Counted from the first letter of the stretch, positions 49,594-58,581 are shown. The stretch: 64,000 nucleotides of DNA from Aurantimonas marina (GCF_017183135.1 NZ_JADDXW010000001.1:124001-188000), one strand, 5' to 3'. Notes: generated by a model from the sequence alone, not told the origin. Made by a program: numbers and translations.

Positions 49594-50598
49594 TTAGAGC
49601 GCGGCCTTGACCTTTTCCGCCACCTCCGGCGAGACCCACTTGGTCCAGACGTCCTCCTCGGTGTCGAGGAAGTAGAGCGCGGTGTCCTCTCCCGTCGCCT
49701 GGTTCTCGTCCTTCCAGGCCAGCAGCTTGTTGACCGTGTCATTGCCCCAGGCACGCTGCTCGAGATAGGCGGCGGCTTCCGGCGATTCCTTCGCGAGCTT
49801 CGGCGTCATCAGCGTATAGACATCGGCCTCCGTCCAGGCGTTCAGCTTGGGGTTCTCGCAATTTGGCTGGGTCGTGCAGTTCAACCACTCGGCATCGTCG
49901 TAGGGAACGTCCCATTCGAGCTTCTTCATCGGGTAGCGCGCGATGATGGCGGTGGGCGACCAATAATAGCCGAGCCAGCCCTGCTTGGCCTCGAAGGCGT
50001 TGGCGATGGAGCCGTCGAGACCGGCGGCCGATCCGGTCGGCACGAGTTCGAACCCCTTCTCTTCGGCGTCATAGGCCTTGAAGAAGTTGTGGAGCACGAT
50101 CTGGCAGCCCCAGCCGGCGGGACAGTCGTAGAACGCGCCCTTGTCCGGCGATTGCGGCGAGGGGAACAGCTCGGGGCGCTTCAACGCGTCGGAGACCGTG
50201 ACGATGTCCGGATTCGCATCGGCAAGATATTGCGGAATCCAGAAGCCCTCCTCGCTGCCGTCCTTGAGCACCTTCGCGCCATAGACAATCCGGCCCTCCT
50301 TCAGCGCCGTCTCGATCTGCTCCTTGAACTGCTTGACGTAGATCTCCGGGGCGACGTCCGGCTCCCCCTTTTCGGTCATCGAGGTGAAGGTCGGCATGGT
50401 GTCGCCGGGCACGAGTTGCGCGTCGCAGCCGAAGCCGTTTTCGAGGATGAACTGGTCGATCGCGGCCATCACCTCGGCCGAGGCCCAGTTCATCGAGGCG
50501 ATCTGGATGGTGCCGCAGCCCTCCTGGGCCTGACCGGCGGAGGGCATCGCGACGAGCCCGGCAAGGGCGGCGGTGACGGCGGCGAGAACGGATTTCAT
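49594..50598 (-). CDS. Betaine/choline-type ABC transporter substrate-binding protein (orphan)
   Basis: This 334-aa periplasmic protein has a signal peptide (MKSVLAAVTAALAGLVAMPSAGQA) and a ProX/OpuAC-type fold: IQIASMNWASAEVMAAI, GDTMPTFTSMTEKGEPDVAPE and WLGYYWSPTAIIARYPM. It probably binds a quaternary amine or related zwitterion. Neither permease nor ATPase genes of the ProVW type are adjacent, so it must work with a distant transporter or alone. It is divergent from the I78 lipoprotein gene. Confidence 0.85.
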   Translation of the reverse strand: MKSVLAAVTAALAGLVAMPSAGQAQEGCGTIQIASMNWASAEVMAAIDQFILENGFGCDAQLVPGDTMPTFTSMTEKGEPDVAPEIYVKQFKEQIETALKEGRIVYGAKVLKDGSEEGFWIPQYLADANPDIVTVSDALKRPELFPSPQSPDKGAFYDCPAGWGCQIVLHNFFKAYDAEEKGFELVPTGSAAGLDGSIANAFEAKQGWLGYYWSPTAIIARYPMKKLEWDVPYDDAEWLNCTTQPNCENPKLNAWTEADVYTLMTPKLAKESPEAAAYLEQRAWGNDTVNKLLAWKDENQATGEDTALYFLDTEEDVWTKWVSPEVAEKVKAAL

Positions 50599-50831
50599 GG
50601 CGAAGTCTCCAAGGCACAGCGTCGAGGGGGAGGAACAGGTGTTGAGGCTTTGACATAGGCGCCGCTCCCGCCGGGAAAAGGATCGCCGATCCTCACACAT
50701 TCGTGGCTGGCTTTCGTCTTTTGCGGACGGTGCGCTAGTCTGCGCCCGGACAATGAGGATGCACGTCGATCCGGGCGGTAATTCCGCAAGGGTCGAATGC
50801 CTGCATTACGGCGGATCATAAAGGAAGCGGC

Positions 50832-51182
50832 ATGCAACGAACCCTCTTACTGGCACTCCTTTCGGGTGCGGCGATCATCACGGCGGGCTGCGCCGCGAGC
50901 AACCGCGCCGATCAGGTGCCGCCGCCGCAAAGCTTACCCATGCCGGTCGGCGGGCCGAGCATGCCCTCTCCCGAGCTGGAAGCCTGCAACGCCAACGCCG
51001 CGCGCGTCGTCCTCGGACAAATCGCCAATGTCGAGGCCACCGAGGCGGCGAAGGCGGCCTCCGGCGCCGAGGACGTGCGTGTGCTTTATCCCAATCAGCC
51101 GATCACCCAGGAGTTCGTTGCGGCCCGGCTGAACCTGGAAACCGATGGGGCGAACCGGATCGTCAGGGTTCGCTGCGGATAA
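50832..51182 (+). CDS. I78-family peptidase-inhibitor-like lipoprotein
   Basis: This 116-aa lipoprotein has lipobox ITAGC with C20. The mature part carries the I78 inhibitor pattern: a Cys near the start (EACNANAARVVLGQ), SGAEDVRVLYPNQPITQEF, RLNLETD and a C-terminal VRVRCG giving the disulfide. Family members inhibit serine proteases or act as small envelope proteins. AGGAAGCGGC precedes the start. Confidence 0.82.
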   Translation: MQRTLLLALLSGAAIITAGCAASNRADQVPPPQSLPMPVGGPSMPSPELEACNANAARVVLGQIANVEATEAAKAASGAEDVRVLYPNQPITQEFVAARLNLETDGANRIVRVRCG

Positions 51183-51245
51183 GGCCGGCGGGGCGCGCGA
51201 ACCACATTCCTTGGTTGACGCTTCCATAATCCTCCGCCTAGTCTG

Positions 51246-51258
51246 ATTGTCGGACAAT
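51246..51258. promoter_or_regulatory. Operator of the FadR-type regulator
   Basis: ATTGTC-G-GACAAT, a perfect 6-bp palindrome with a 1-nt centre, matches the FadR-subfamily GntR consensus TNGT-N3-ACNA. It lies 55 bp before the chosen start of the GntR gene and suits autoregulation of the whole operon. Confidence 0.6.
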
Positions 51259-51312
51259 GAGAAACGTCGACGGCCGGAAGAGCCGCGGCACTCATGGGAG
51301 GAGGCCCGGCCT

Positions 51313-52152
51313 TTGTCGGGACGAGTGTTGCCAGTGGCGGATCGAACGCCGGGGGCGGTATCGAGCGTTGCCGCGCCCCAGCAGGCCGAGGACACCGCAA
51401 ACCATTTCGCCGCGATCGAAGCCGCGCCGGCCTACCGGCTGGTGTTCGAGACGATCGAGCGGGAAATCCTCGACGGCCGTCTGGCCCTCGGCGATCGGCT
51501 GCCGACCGAGACCGAACTCGCGGCGCGCCTCGGCGTCCATCGCTCGACCACGCGCGAAGGCTTGCGGCTGCTCGAAGAGAGCGGCCTGGTGCAGCGTCGC
51601 ACCGGCCGGCGCCTTTATGCCTCGGCACCGCGCGCAGAGGACCTGAGCACCCGCGCCAGCCGCGCGCTGGCGCTGCAGCGCGTCAGTTTCGACGAACTCT
51701 GGCAGTTGCTGCTGGCGCTGGAGCCGGCTGCGGCGGCGCAGGCGGCGCTCGCAATCCGGCCCGAGCAGATCGAAGCGCTGGAGGACAATCTCGTCCGCAC
51801 CCGCGTGGCTGTGGCCGAGGGAAGCGTCCTGACCACGCTCGATCTCGAATTCCACGCGCTGATCGCCGAGGCAACCGGCAACGCCACCTGGCAATTGGCG
51901 CGCGAACCTGCGGCAATGCTGCTGTTTCCAGCAAATGAGCGGATGCTGCCACGCCTGAGCCAGGCCGGCGCGCGGCTGATCGAGGCGCATGAACACATCA
52001 TTGCCGCCTTCAAGAAACGCGATGCGAAGCTGGCGGCGGACTGGATGCGCCGGCACATCAACGATTTCCGGCGTGGCTACGTCCTTGCCGGCTGCGATCC
52101 GGACGAGCCGGTGCATCTGTCCGCGACGCAAAAGGGAGGCGCCCGCCGTTAA
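51313..52152 (+). CDS. FadR-subfamily GntR transcriptional regulator
   Basis: This 279-aa regulator has an N-terminal winged helix-turn-helix (LPTETELAARLGVHRSTTREGLRLLEESGLV) and an all-helical FCD ligand domain with metal-ligand pattern (DLEFHALIAEATGN, HEHIIAAFKKRDAKLA). I chose the TTG at 51313 because GGGAGGAGG precedes it by 8 nt. A TTG at 51247 is in frame but lies inside the palindromic operator. It leads the ABC transporter and CoA-ligase genes and presumably senses their substrate. Confidence 0.88.
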   Translation: MSGRVLPVADRTPGAVSSVAAPQQAEDTANHFAAIEAAPAYRLVFETIEREILDGRLALGDRLPTETELAARLGVHRSTTREGLRLLEESGLVQRRTGRRLYASAPRAEDLSTRASRALALQRVSFDELWQLLLALEPAAAAQAALAIRPEQIEALEDNLVRTRVAVAEGSVLTTLDLEFHALIAEATGNATWQLAREPAAMLLFPANERMLPRLSQAGARLIEAHEHIIAAFKKRDAKLAADWMRRHINDFRRGYVLAGCDPDEPVHLSATQKGGARR

Positions 52153-52210
52153 CGACAGAGCTTGGCCGACCGGTTCGGGAGACCGACGGCCCCGACGCAA
52201 ACAGATAAAC

Positions 52211-52241
52211 AAGGTCCGCCGCGATCTTCGCGAAACGGACC
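52211..52241 (+). promoter_or_regulatory. Stem-loop in the leader of the binding-protein gene
   Basis: AGGTCCG ... CGGACCT (7-bp arms) encloses a second stem CGCGA-TCT-TCGCG. It ends 21 nt before the ATG at 52263. It could protect the mRNA or modulate translation. There is no T run. Confidence 0.4.
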
Positions 52242-52262
52242 TGCAAAGAGGAGGAAACATCA

Positions 52263-53567
52263 ATGAATCCAAAATCTCCACGCGCCGGCATCGCCGCCGC
52301 GCTGATGGCCACCACGGCCGCCTTTGCCTTGACCGGCGCCGCCGCGGCGCAGGAGACGTTCAAGATCGGCGTGGTCACCTTCCTGTCCGGCCAGGCCGCC
52401 CAGAGCTTCGGCGTCCCCGCCTGGGACGGCGGCAAGATGCTGATCGAGAAGCTGAACGCCGGCGAGGCCCCCGCCCCGTACGACACCAAAGGCTTCGGTG
52501 GCATGACGATCGAGCCGTTGGTGATCGACGAAGCCGGCGGCGCAACGGTACAGGTGCAGGAATACCGCAATCTGGTGCAGCGCGAGAACGTCGATGTCGT
52601 GGTCGGCTATGTCGGTTCGGGCGACTGTCTGGCCGTCGCGCCGGTCGCCGAGGAACTCAAGCAGTTCACGATTCTCTATGATTGCGGCACGCCGCGGGTC
52701 TTCGAGGAGAACGACTACGAATACGTCTTCCGCACCGCCGCTCACGCCACTCAGGACAATGTCGGGCTGGCCCGCTACCTGAAAGCCCTGGATATCAAGG
52801 TCGAGACCTTCTCCGGTATCAATCAGGACTATGCCTGGGGCCAGGACAGCTGGGGCGACTTCAAAGCCGCCATGGGACAGATCTATCCTGACGCAACCGT
52901 GACCGCGGAACTCTTCCCGGCCTTCGGCGCCGGCCAGTATGGCACCGAGATCTCGGCACTGCTGCAGGGCAAGGCCGACGTCGTGCATTCCTCGCTCTGG
53001 GGTGGCGATCTGCAGGCTCTGATCCTGCAGGCCCTGCCGCGCGGTCTGTTCCAGCGCAGCCAGGTGGCATTCTCGGCCGGCGATCACTCGCTGCCGCCGC
53101 TCGGCAAGAACATGCCGGAAGGCGTTATCGTCGGCGCTCGCGGCGCCTACGGTTTCATGGCACCTGAATCCGAGCTGAACACGTGGTGGAAGGACAATTA
53201 CGAGGCCGCCTACGACGTCATGCCGGTGCAGGCGCCTTACCGCATGGCGCAGGCGATCCTCGGTCTGAAGACCGCGGTCGAAAAGGCCATGGCCGAAAAC
53301 GGCGGCAAGAAGCCCAGCAGCGAGGAACTCGCCGCGGCGATGAAAGGGCTAAGCTGGGAAAGCCCAGGCGGCCTGATCGAGATGATCAACGGCAACGGCC
53401 ACCAGGCGATCCAGCCGATCGGCTTCGGCCGTTCGAAGAAGGATGAAAACGGCGACATCATCCTCGATGACGTCATCCGGTTCAAAGCGCGCTGCGTGAA
53501 TCCGCCGGCCGACATGAAGGGGCTCGAATGGATCAATGCCGGCTTCCCCGGCGCCGAATGCGAATGA
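52263..53567 (+). CDS. LIV-type ABC transporter substrate-binding protein
   Basis: This 434-aa periplasmic binding protein of the HAAT/Peripla_BP_6 type has a signal peptide (AGIAAALMATTAAFALTGAAAAQ) and the opening IGVVTFLSGQAAQSFGVPAWDGGKM. The GYVGSGDCLAVAPVAEEL and INQDYAWGQDSWGDF blocks line the ligand cleft. Its ligand is unknown. The adjoining CoA ligase suggests a carboxylic acid rather than a branched-chain amino acid. GAGGAGG precedes the ATG. Confidence 0.9.
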   Translation: MNPKSPRAGIAAALMATTAAFALTGAAAAQETFKIGVVTFLSGQAAQSFGVPAWDGGKMLIEKLNAGEAPAPYDTKGFGGMTIEPLVIDEAGGATVQVQEYRNLVQRENVDVVVGYVGSGDCLAVAPVAEELKQFTILYDCGTPRVFEENDYEYVFRTAAHATQDNVGLARYLKALDIKVETFSGINQDYAWGQDSWGDFKAAMGQIYPDATVTAELFPAFGAGQYGTEISALLQGKADVVHSSLWGGDLQALILQALPRGLFQRSQVAFSAGDHSLPPLGKNMPEGVIVGARGAYGFMAPESELNTWWKDNYEAAYDVMPVQAPYRMAQAILGLKTAVEKAMAENGGKKPSSEELAAAMKGLSWESPGGLIEMINGNGHQAIQPIGFGRSKKDENGDIILDDVIRFKARCVNPPADMKGLEWINAGFPGAECE

Positions 53568-53588
53568 CGGTCTGACCGGAAACGAGCG

Positions 53589-53612
53589 CCGGGCCGCTCC
53601 GCGGCCCGGTTT
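53589..53612 (+). terminator. Intra-operon stem-loop after the binding-protein gene
   Basis: CCGGGCCGC-TCC-GCGGCCCGG, a perfect 9-bp stem, is followed by only three T. Such structures after binding-protein genes typically give partial termination and protect the upstream mRNA, raising binding protein over permeases. Confidence 0.6.
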
Positions 53613-53645
53613 ACTGCAATCCTGCGACGGGTGGACCACGCCGCG

Positions 53646-54542
53646 ATGGACATCGTTCTTACCATCATTCTCGATGGACTGATCTACGCTTCCTGGCTGT
53701 TCATCGTCGCGCTCGGACTGACGCTCGTCTTCGGTGTGCTGCGCATCCTCAACTTCGCCCATGGCGGGCTCTACGCGCTCGGCGCCTATGCCGCGGCGGT
53801 CGCCGTTCCCTTGTTCGCGGGTTGGGGCTTTCCCGAATGGTTCAGCCTCGTTGCGATGTTCATTGCCGCGCTGGCTGTCGCCATCGTCGTCGCCCCGCTC
53901 ATCGAGCGCGGGCTGCTGCGGTTTTTCTACGGCCGCGACGAGGTTCTCGTCCTGCTGGTCACCTATGCGGTGTTCCTCATGCTGGAGGACATCACCAAGA
54001 TGGTCTTCGGCGTCGACCCTTATTACGTCTTCGAGCCGCGCAATCTGTTCGGCAATGTCGAGGTCGGCAGCCTGTTCTATGTCGGCTACGATATTGCGCT
54101 GATCGGGCTGGCGATCGTCTGCGGCGTCGGCGTCTGGCTTGGCCTCACCCGCACCCGGATCGGCAAGATCACCGTCGCGGTGATCAACGAGCCGGAGGTG
54201 AGCGCGGCGATGGGGGTGAACGTCACCCGCATCTATCTTCTCGCCTTCGGCCTCGGCGTCTTTCTCGCCGCCCTCGGCGGCGCTTTCACCAGTCCGCTTA
54301 TTTCGGTGCAGCCGGGCATCAGCGTCAGCGTGGTCATCGTCAGCTTCGCGGTCGTCATCATCGGCGGCCTCGGCTCGATTCCCGGTGCGGCGATCGGGGC
54401 GCTGATCGTCGGACTGGCGCGATCCTTCGCGGTCTATGAGATACCGGAGGCGGAGATTTTCATCATCTATCTGGTCATGGTCGTCGTGCTGATCTTTCGG
54501 CCCGAAGGCCTGTTCACGCCGGTCCAGGCGCGCAAGATATGA
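53646..54542 (+). CDS. livH: LIV-type ABC transporter permease (LivH-like)
   Basis: This 298-aa inner-membrane permease has about eight hydrophobic segments and the family motifs LGLTLVFGVLRILNFAHGGLYALGAY near the start and VSFAVVIIGGLGSIPGAAIGAL in the second half. The ATG at 53646 follows GGTGG; a GTG at 53631 is in frame. Its stop overlaps the start of the next permease by 4 nt. Confidence 0.93.
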   Translation: MDIVLTIILDGLIYASWLFIVALGLTLVFGVLRILNFAHGGLYALGAYAAAVAVPLFAGWGFPEWFSLVAMFIAALAVAIVVAPLIERGLLRFFYGRDEVLVLLVTYAVFLMLEDITKMVFGVDPYYVFEPRNLFGNVEVGSLFYVGYDIALIGLAIVCGVGVWLGLTRTRIGKITVAVINEPEVSAAMGVNVTRIYLLAFGLGVFLAALGGAFTSPLISVQPGISVSVVIVSFAVVIIGGLGSIPGAAIGALIVGLARSFAVYEIPEAEIFIIYLVMVVVLIFRPEGLFTPVQARKI

Positions 54543-55534
54543 GCGCGCCCGTTCGGACTTTCGCCCTCGCCGTCCTCGGCGCCATCCTCTTCATAGCGCT
54601 GGGTTGGGTGCTGCCGCTCTGGCTGCTCTTCACCATGACCAAGGCGATCGCCTTCGGGCTGATCGCGCTGGGCATCGTCGCCCTGATGCGCGGCGGTCTC
54701 GTCTCCTTCGGCCAAGGGCTCTATTACTGCGTCGGCGCCTATGTATCGGGCATGTTGGCCAGCCGCCTCGGGATCACTGACGTTTTCGTCCTGCTGATCG
54801 TCGGCGGGCTTGCCGGCGGCCTCATCGCCGCCCTCGTCTCGCCGCTGATCGCGCGCTATCGCGGCATCTTCTTCGCCATGCTGACCATGGCGCTGTCGAT
54901 GGTGCTGTATGGCGTTCTCGCCAAGGTCACGGCGATCGGCGGTTCGGACGGCTTCAACGTGCCGCAGCCCACTTTCCTCGGCTATCTGCCCGGCACCGGG
55001 TCCGCCGATTTCACGCTCTACGCAGTCGCGGTGGCCGTTGCCGCCATCTCCGCCGCGGTCTGCCGGATCTATTTCGACAGCGGTCCGGGGCTGATCTCGC
55101 TGGCGGCGCGGGAAAATGAACTCAGGGTCGAATATCTCGGTGCCTCGGTCTTTGCCCTCACCGCCCGCAATTTCATCCTCGCGGGTGTTCTGGCGGGCCT
55201 GGGCGGCGTGCTCAACGGCGTCGCGCTGGGGCATATCGACCCGTTCTTCGCCTACTGGACCACCTCCGGCGAAGTCGTGTTCATCGCCGTCCTCGGCGGC
55301 TATGCCAGCGTCGTCGCGGTGTTCGGCGCGGCGCTGGTCACCGAACTCGTGCGCTCCTTCGCCAACCAGTATTTCCCTGACAGTTGGCAGCTGGCGCTCG
55401 GCCTGTTCCTGCTGTTGGTCATCCTGTTCCTGCCGCGCGGCTTCGGATCGCTGTGGGCCGGCGCCACGGGCGGACGCGCTGCATCGAAATGGCGCGCGCG
55501 GAGCGCCACGCCGGACGAGGAGCCAGCCGAATGA
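54539..55534 (+). CDS. livM: LIV-type ABC transporter permease (LivM-like)
   Basis: This 331-aa permease has hydrophobic segments throughout and the LivM pattern: ALMRGGLVSFGQGLYYCVGAYVSGML, ARYRGIFFAMLTMALSMVLYG, and FILAGVLAGLGGVLNGVALGHIDP. ATGA overlap couples it with the genes on both sides. Together with the LivH-like protein it forms the membrane channel. Confidence 0.93.
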   Translation: MSAPVRTFALAVLGAILFIALGWVLPLWLLFTMTKAIAFGLIALGIVALMRGGLVSFGQGLYYCVGAYVSGMLASRLGITDVFVLLIVGGLAGGLIAALVSPLIARYRGIFFAMLTMALSMVLYGVLAKVTAIGGSDGFNVPQPTFLGYLPGTGSADFTLYAVAVAVAAISAAVCRIYFDSGPGLISLAARENELRVEYLGASVFALTARNFILAGVLAGLGGVLNGVALGHIDPFFAYWTTSGEVVFIAVLGGYASVVAVFGAALVTELVRSFANQYFPDSWQLALGLFLLLVILFLPRGFGSLWAGATGGRAASKWRARSATPDEEPAE

Positions 55535-56283
55535 GCGAAGCCGTTCTCGAGGCGCGCGGCCTCATGAAATCCTTTGGCGCGCTGGTGGCGGCCAACAACA
55601 TCAACATCTCCGTCACCCCGACGGCGCGGCTTTCTCTCATCGGCGCGAACGGAGCGGGCAAGACGACCTTCGTGAACATGGTCACCGGCTACCTGAAGCC
55701 CGATTCCGGGCAGGTGCTGCTCGACGGCCAGAACGTGACCGGTCTCGCGCCACGGCGGATCACCCGGCGCGGCATGTGCCGCTCCTTCCAGATTCCGCAG
55801 CTCTGCGAAACCATGACGCCGGTCGACAACATTCTGGTTGCCATCGACATCGCCAGAAAGGACCGCCCGTCCTTCTTCCGTCCGGCCCATACGGAGGAGT
55901 CGCTCGACCGGGCGCATGAAATGCTGGGCCGCTTCGGCCTGTCCGACTATGCCGACCAGCCGGTCGATGAATTGCCCGGCGGCGTGCGCAAGCTGATCGA
56001 CATCGCCATGGCGCTGGCGAGCCGCCCAAGAGTGCTATTGCTCGACGAGCCGACCTCCGGCGTCAGTTCGGAGGAAAAATTTCCTCTGATGGACCGGGTG
56101 ATGAAGGCCCTGTCAGGCGAGGACGCCGCGGTAATCTTCGTCGAGCACGACATGGATATCGTCACCCGCTACGCCGACCGCGTGCTGGCCTTTTACGCTG
56201 GCGAGATCATCGCCGACGATGCGCCCGACGAGGTGCTCTCGGACCCGGCGGTGCAGAAATACGTCACCGGAACGGCGAGGTAG
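55531..56283 (+). CDS. livG: LIV-type ABC transporter ATPase (LivG-like)
   Basis: This 250-aa ATPase has Walker A GANGAGKTT, Walker B VLLLDEPTSG and the H-loop histidine in IFVEHDMD. The ABC signature reads LPGGVRKLIDIA, with Pro in place of the usual Ser. Overlapping starts couple it to livM. Confidence 0.93.
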   Translation: MSEAVLEARGLMKSFGALVAANNINISVTPTARLSLIGANGAGKTTFVNMVTGYLKPDSGQVLLDGQNVTGLAPRRITRRGMCRSFQIPQLCETMTPVDNILVAIDIARKDRPSFFRPAHTEESLDRAHEMLGRFGLSDYADQPVDELPGGVRKLIDIAMALASRPRVLLLDEPTSGVSSEEKFPLMDRVMKALSGEDAAVIFVEHDMDIVTRYADRVLAFYAGEIIADDAPDEVLSDPAVQKYVTGTAR

Positions 56284-56287
56284 ACCG

Positions 56288-56938
56288 ATGCTCAGCCTGA
56301 AGGATGCCCATGTGAAGATCGGCTCGGTCGAAGCCGTACGCGGCTTTTCGCTCGAGGTGGGAGCCGGCGAGATGGTCGGCCTCGCCGGCCGCAACGGCGC
56401 CGGCAAGACCACAGTGATGCGCACCATCATGGGCATCACCAAGCTGACACGCGGGTCTCTGCATTTCGACGGCGCCGACATCACCGGCCTGGAGGTCCAT
56501 AAAAGGGCAAGCCTGGGTATCGGCTACATGCCGGAAACGCGCGGGTTGATCCCCGATTTGACGGTCGAGGAAAACATCCTTCTGCCCACCTGGGTGACCT
56601 CCGTCGATGGCGCCGCGCGCCTCACGGTCGTCTACGAGATCATGCCGGAACTGGCGAGCATGTCGGACCGCAAGGCGCTGCTGTTGTCAGGCGGACAGCA
56701 GAAGATGGTGGCGCTGGGCCGGGCGCTGACGGTCGGCACGCGCCTTCTTCTGCTCGATGAGCCGTTCGAGGGCGTGGCCCCGGCGCTGGCGCAGCGCCTG
56801 TCGGATGTGATCTCAGCTTTGAAGAGCGACGCGCTCTCGATCGTGATGAGCATGTCGGAATTGACCCATTCGCATACCGTGCTGGATCAGGTCTGGGGCA
56901 TAGAACGCGGTGCAAATGTGGTGGCCGAGGCCGCATGA
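56288..56938 (+). CDS. livF: LIV-type ABC transporter ATPase (LivF-like)
   Basis: This 216-aa ATPase has Walker A GRNGAGKTT, a complete signature LSGGQQKMV and Walker B LLLLDEPFEG. The switch region reads VMSMSELTH instead of the usual VEQN, so its switch residue is altered. At 216 aa it is about 20 residues shorter than typical LivF. Its stop overlaps the CoA-ligase start by 4 nt. Confidence 0.92.
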   Translation: MLSLKDAHVKIGSVEAVRGFSLEVGAGEMVGLAGRNGAGKTTVMRTIMGITKLTRGSLHFDGADITGLEVHKRASLGIGYMPETRGLIPDLTVEENILLPTWVTSVDGAARLTVVYEIMPELASMSDRKALLLSGGQQKMVALGRALTVGTRLLLLDEPFEGVAPALAQRLSDVISALKSDALSIVMSMSELTHSHTVLDQVWGIERGANVVAEAA

Positions 56939-58581
56939 CAGCGTCGCGCCGGTTCTGGAAGGATGCGCCGGCAACCCGAGCGGAGGCGCATTTTGGCGAC
57001 CGCGTCGTCACCTGTTTCACCGGTCGTCCCGCCAACGCCGACGCCATGCTTCGCGCCGCCGCGGCCGCCAACCCGCAAGGCGACGCGGTGGTGGACGGAA
57101 CCGTCAGAATCTCTCATGCCGCGCTCGACGCGATGAGCGGTGCCGTGGCTGGCGGGCTGGCATCGCGCGGCATCGCCAAGGGCGACCGGGTTGCGCTTCT
57201 GGTGCGCAACCGCTGGCAGTTCATCGTGGCGCTGACCGGCATCGTGCGCGCCGGCGCCATCGCGGTCCCTTTGAGCGTCAGGGCGAGCCGAAACGAAATC
57301 GCTTTCATTCTGGAGAATTGCGGCGCCAGCCTCTCCATCTGTGACGCTGGAAAGACCGGGACATTGCCGGACACCATGCCGCGCGCGGCGATCGGCGGGC
57401 CGGTCGGCGGCAGCTTCGAGGATCTGCTTGCCGCGGCGCCCGGAATGACCCAACCGGAGATCACCGAGGAGGACGTCGCCGTCATTCTCTACACGTCCGG
57501 CACCACCGGAACGCCCAAAGGCGCGATGCTGACCCATCTCAACATCGTCCATTCCTGCCTGCACTATGCCCATTGCTTCGCCTTGACCGCCGTCGACCGC
57601 TCGGTGGTGGCGGTCCCCGCGAGCCACGTCACCGGGATGATTGCCAGCGTCTATGCGCCGCTCGCTGCCGGGGCAGCGACGGTGATGATGGAAAAATTCG
57701 ACGCCGACGCCTTTCTCGCCCTCGCCACCGATGAACGGATGACGGTAACGATCCTCGTTCCGGCGATGTATAATCTGTGTCTCTTGCGCGCCGACTTCGC
57801 CCGGCACGACCTCGGCGCCTGGCGCATCGGCGCCTTCGGCGGAGCGCCGATGCCGGTCGCCACGATCGAACGCCTCGCAAAGCTCCTGCCGAACCTCGAC
57901 CTGATCCAGGCCTATGGATCGACCGAAACCACGTCGCCGGCCACGATCATGCCGGCGGGTGGCCAGGCCGCCGCTCCTGCCAGCGTCGGCGCGCCCGCGC
58001 CCTGCGCCGACATCCGCGTTATGGATGCGGCGGGACACGAGGTTCCGACGGGGGAATCCGGCGAGGTCTGGATCGGCGGACCGATGGTCGTCCCGGGCTA
58101 TTGGAACCTGCCCGACAGGACCGCCGAGAGCTTTCACGCGGGTTTCTGGAAATCCGGCGACGTCGGCCGTTTCGACGAAAACGGGCTGCTCTACATCCAC
58201 GACCGCCTGAAGGACATGATCAATCGCGGCGGCTACAAGGTCTATAGCGCCGAGGTCGAGAACGTCCTGTCGTTCCATCCCGGTGTCGCCGAAGCCGCGG
58301 TCGTTCCCCGGCGAGATCCGGTGCTCGGCGAAAAGGTCCACGCCTTCGTCCACCGGTCAGACCCAAACCTCGACGAGGCAGCGCTCAAGGCCTTCTGCTG
58401 CGAACGCCTGTCCGACTACAAGGTGCCGGACTTCTTCACCTTCACCAGCGAGCCCCTGCCACGCAACGTCAACGGCAAGCTGATGAAGCAGGCGCTCCGC
58501 GACCGGGTAGCGGAACCAAATGGCCCGGCCGACCGCCGGCAAGCGGATCGGACGAGCCCGGGGCGGAGCGAACGCGGCTAA
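56935..58581 (+). CDS. Acyl-CoA synthetase (AMP-dependent ligase), last gene of the uptake operon
   Basis: This 548-aa adenylate-forming enzyme activates a carboxylic acid to its CoA thioester. Motifs are YTSGTTGTPKGAML, QAYGSTETTSPA, and the A8/A10 regions (GDVGRFDENGLLYIHDRLKDMI, PRNVNGKLMKQAL). The ATGA overlap with livF shows that uptake and CoA activation are expressed together. The substrate cannot be read from motifs. Its stop overlaps the stop of the convergent ATPase gene. Confidence 0.9.
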   Translation: MTASRRFWKDAPATRAEAHFGDRVVTCFTGRPANADAMLRAAAAANPQGDAVVDGTVRISHAALDAMSGAVAGGLASRGIAKGDRVALLVRNRWQFIVALTGIVRAGAIAVPLSVRASRNEIAFILENCGASLSICDAGKTGTLPDTMPRAAIGGPVGGSFEDLLAAAPGMTQPEITEEDVAVILYTSGTTGTPKGAMLTHLNIVHSCLHYAHCFALTAVDRSVVAVPASHVTGMIASVYAPLAAGAATVMMEKFDADAFLALATDERMTVTILVPAMYNLCLLRADFARHDLGAWRIGAFGGAPMPVATIERLAKLLPNLDLIQAYGSTETTSPATIMPAGGQAAAPASVGAPAPCADIRVMDAAGHEVPTGESGEVWIGGPMVVPGYWNLPDRTAESFHAGFWKSGDVGRFDENGLLYIHDRLKDMINRGGYKVYSAEVENVLSFHPGVAEAAVVPRRDPVLGEKVHAFVHRSDPNLDEAALKAFCCERLSDYKVPDFFTFTSEPLPRNVNGKLMKQALRDRVAEPNGPADRRQADRTSPGRSERG

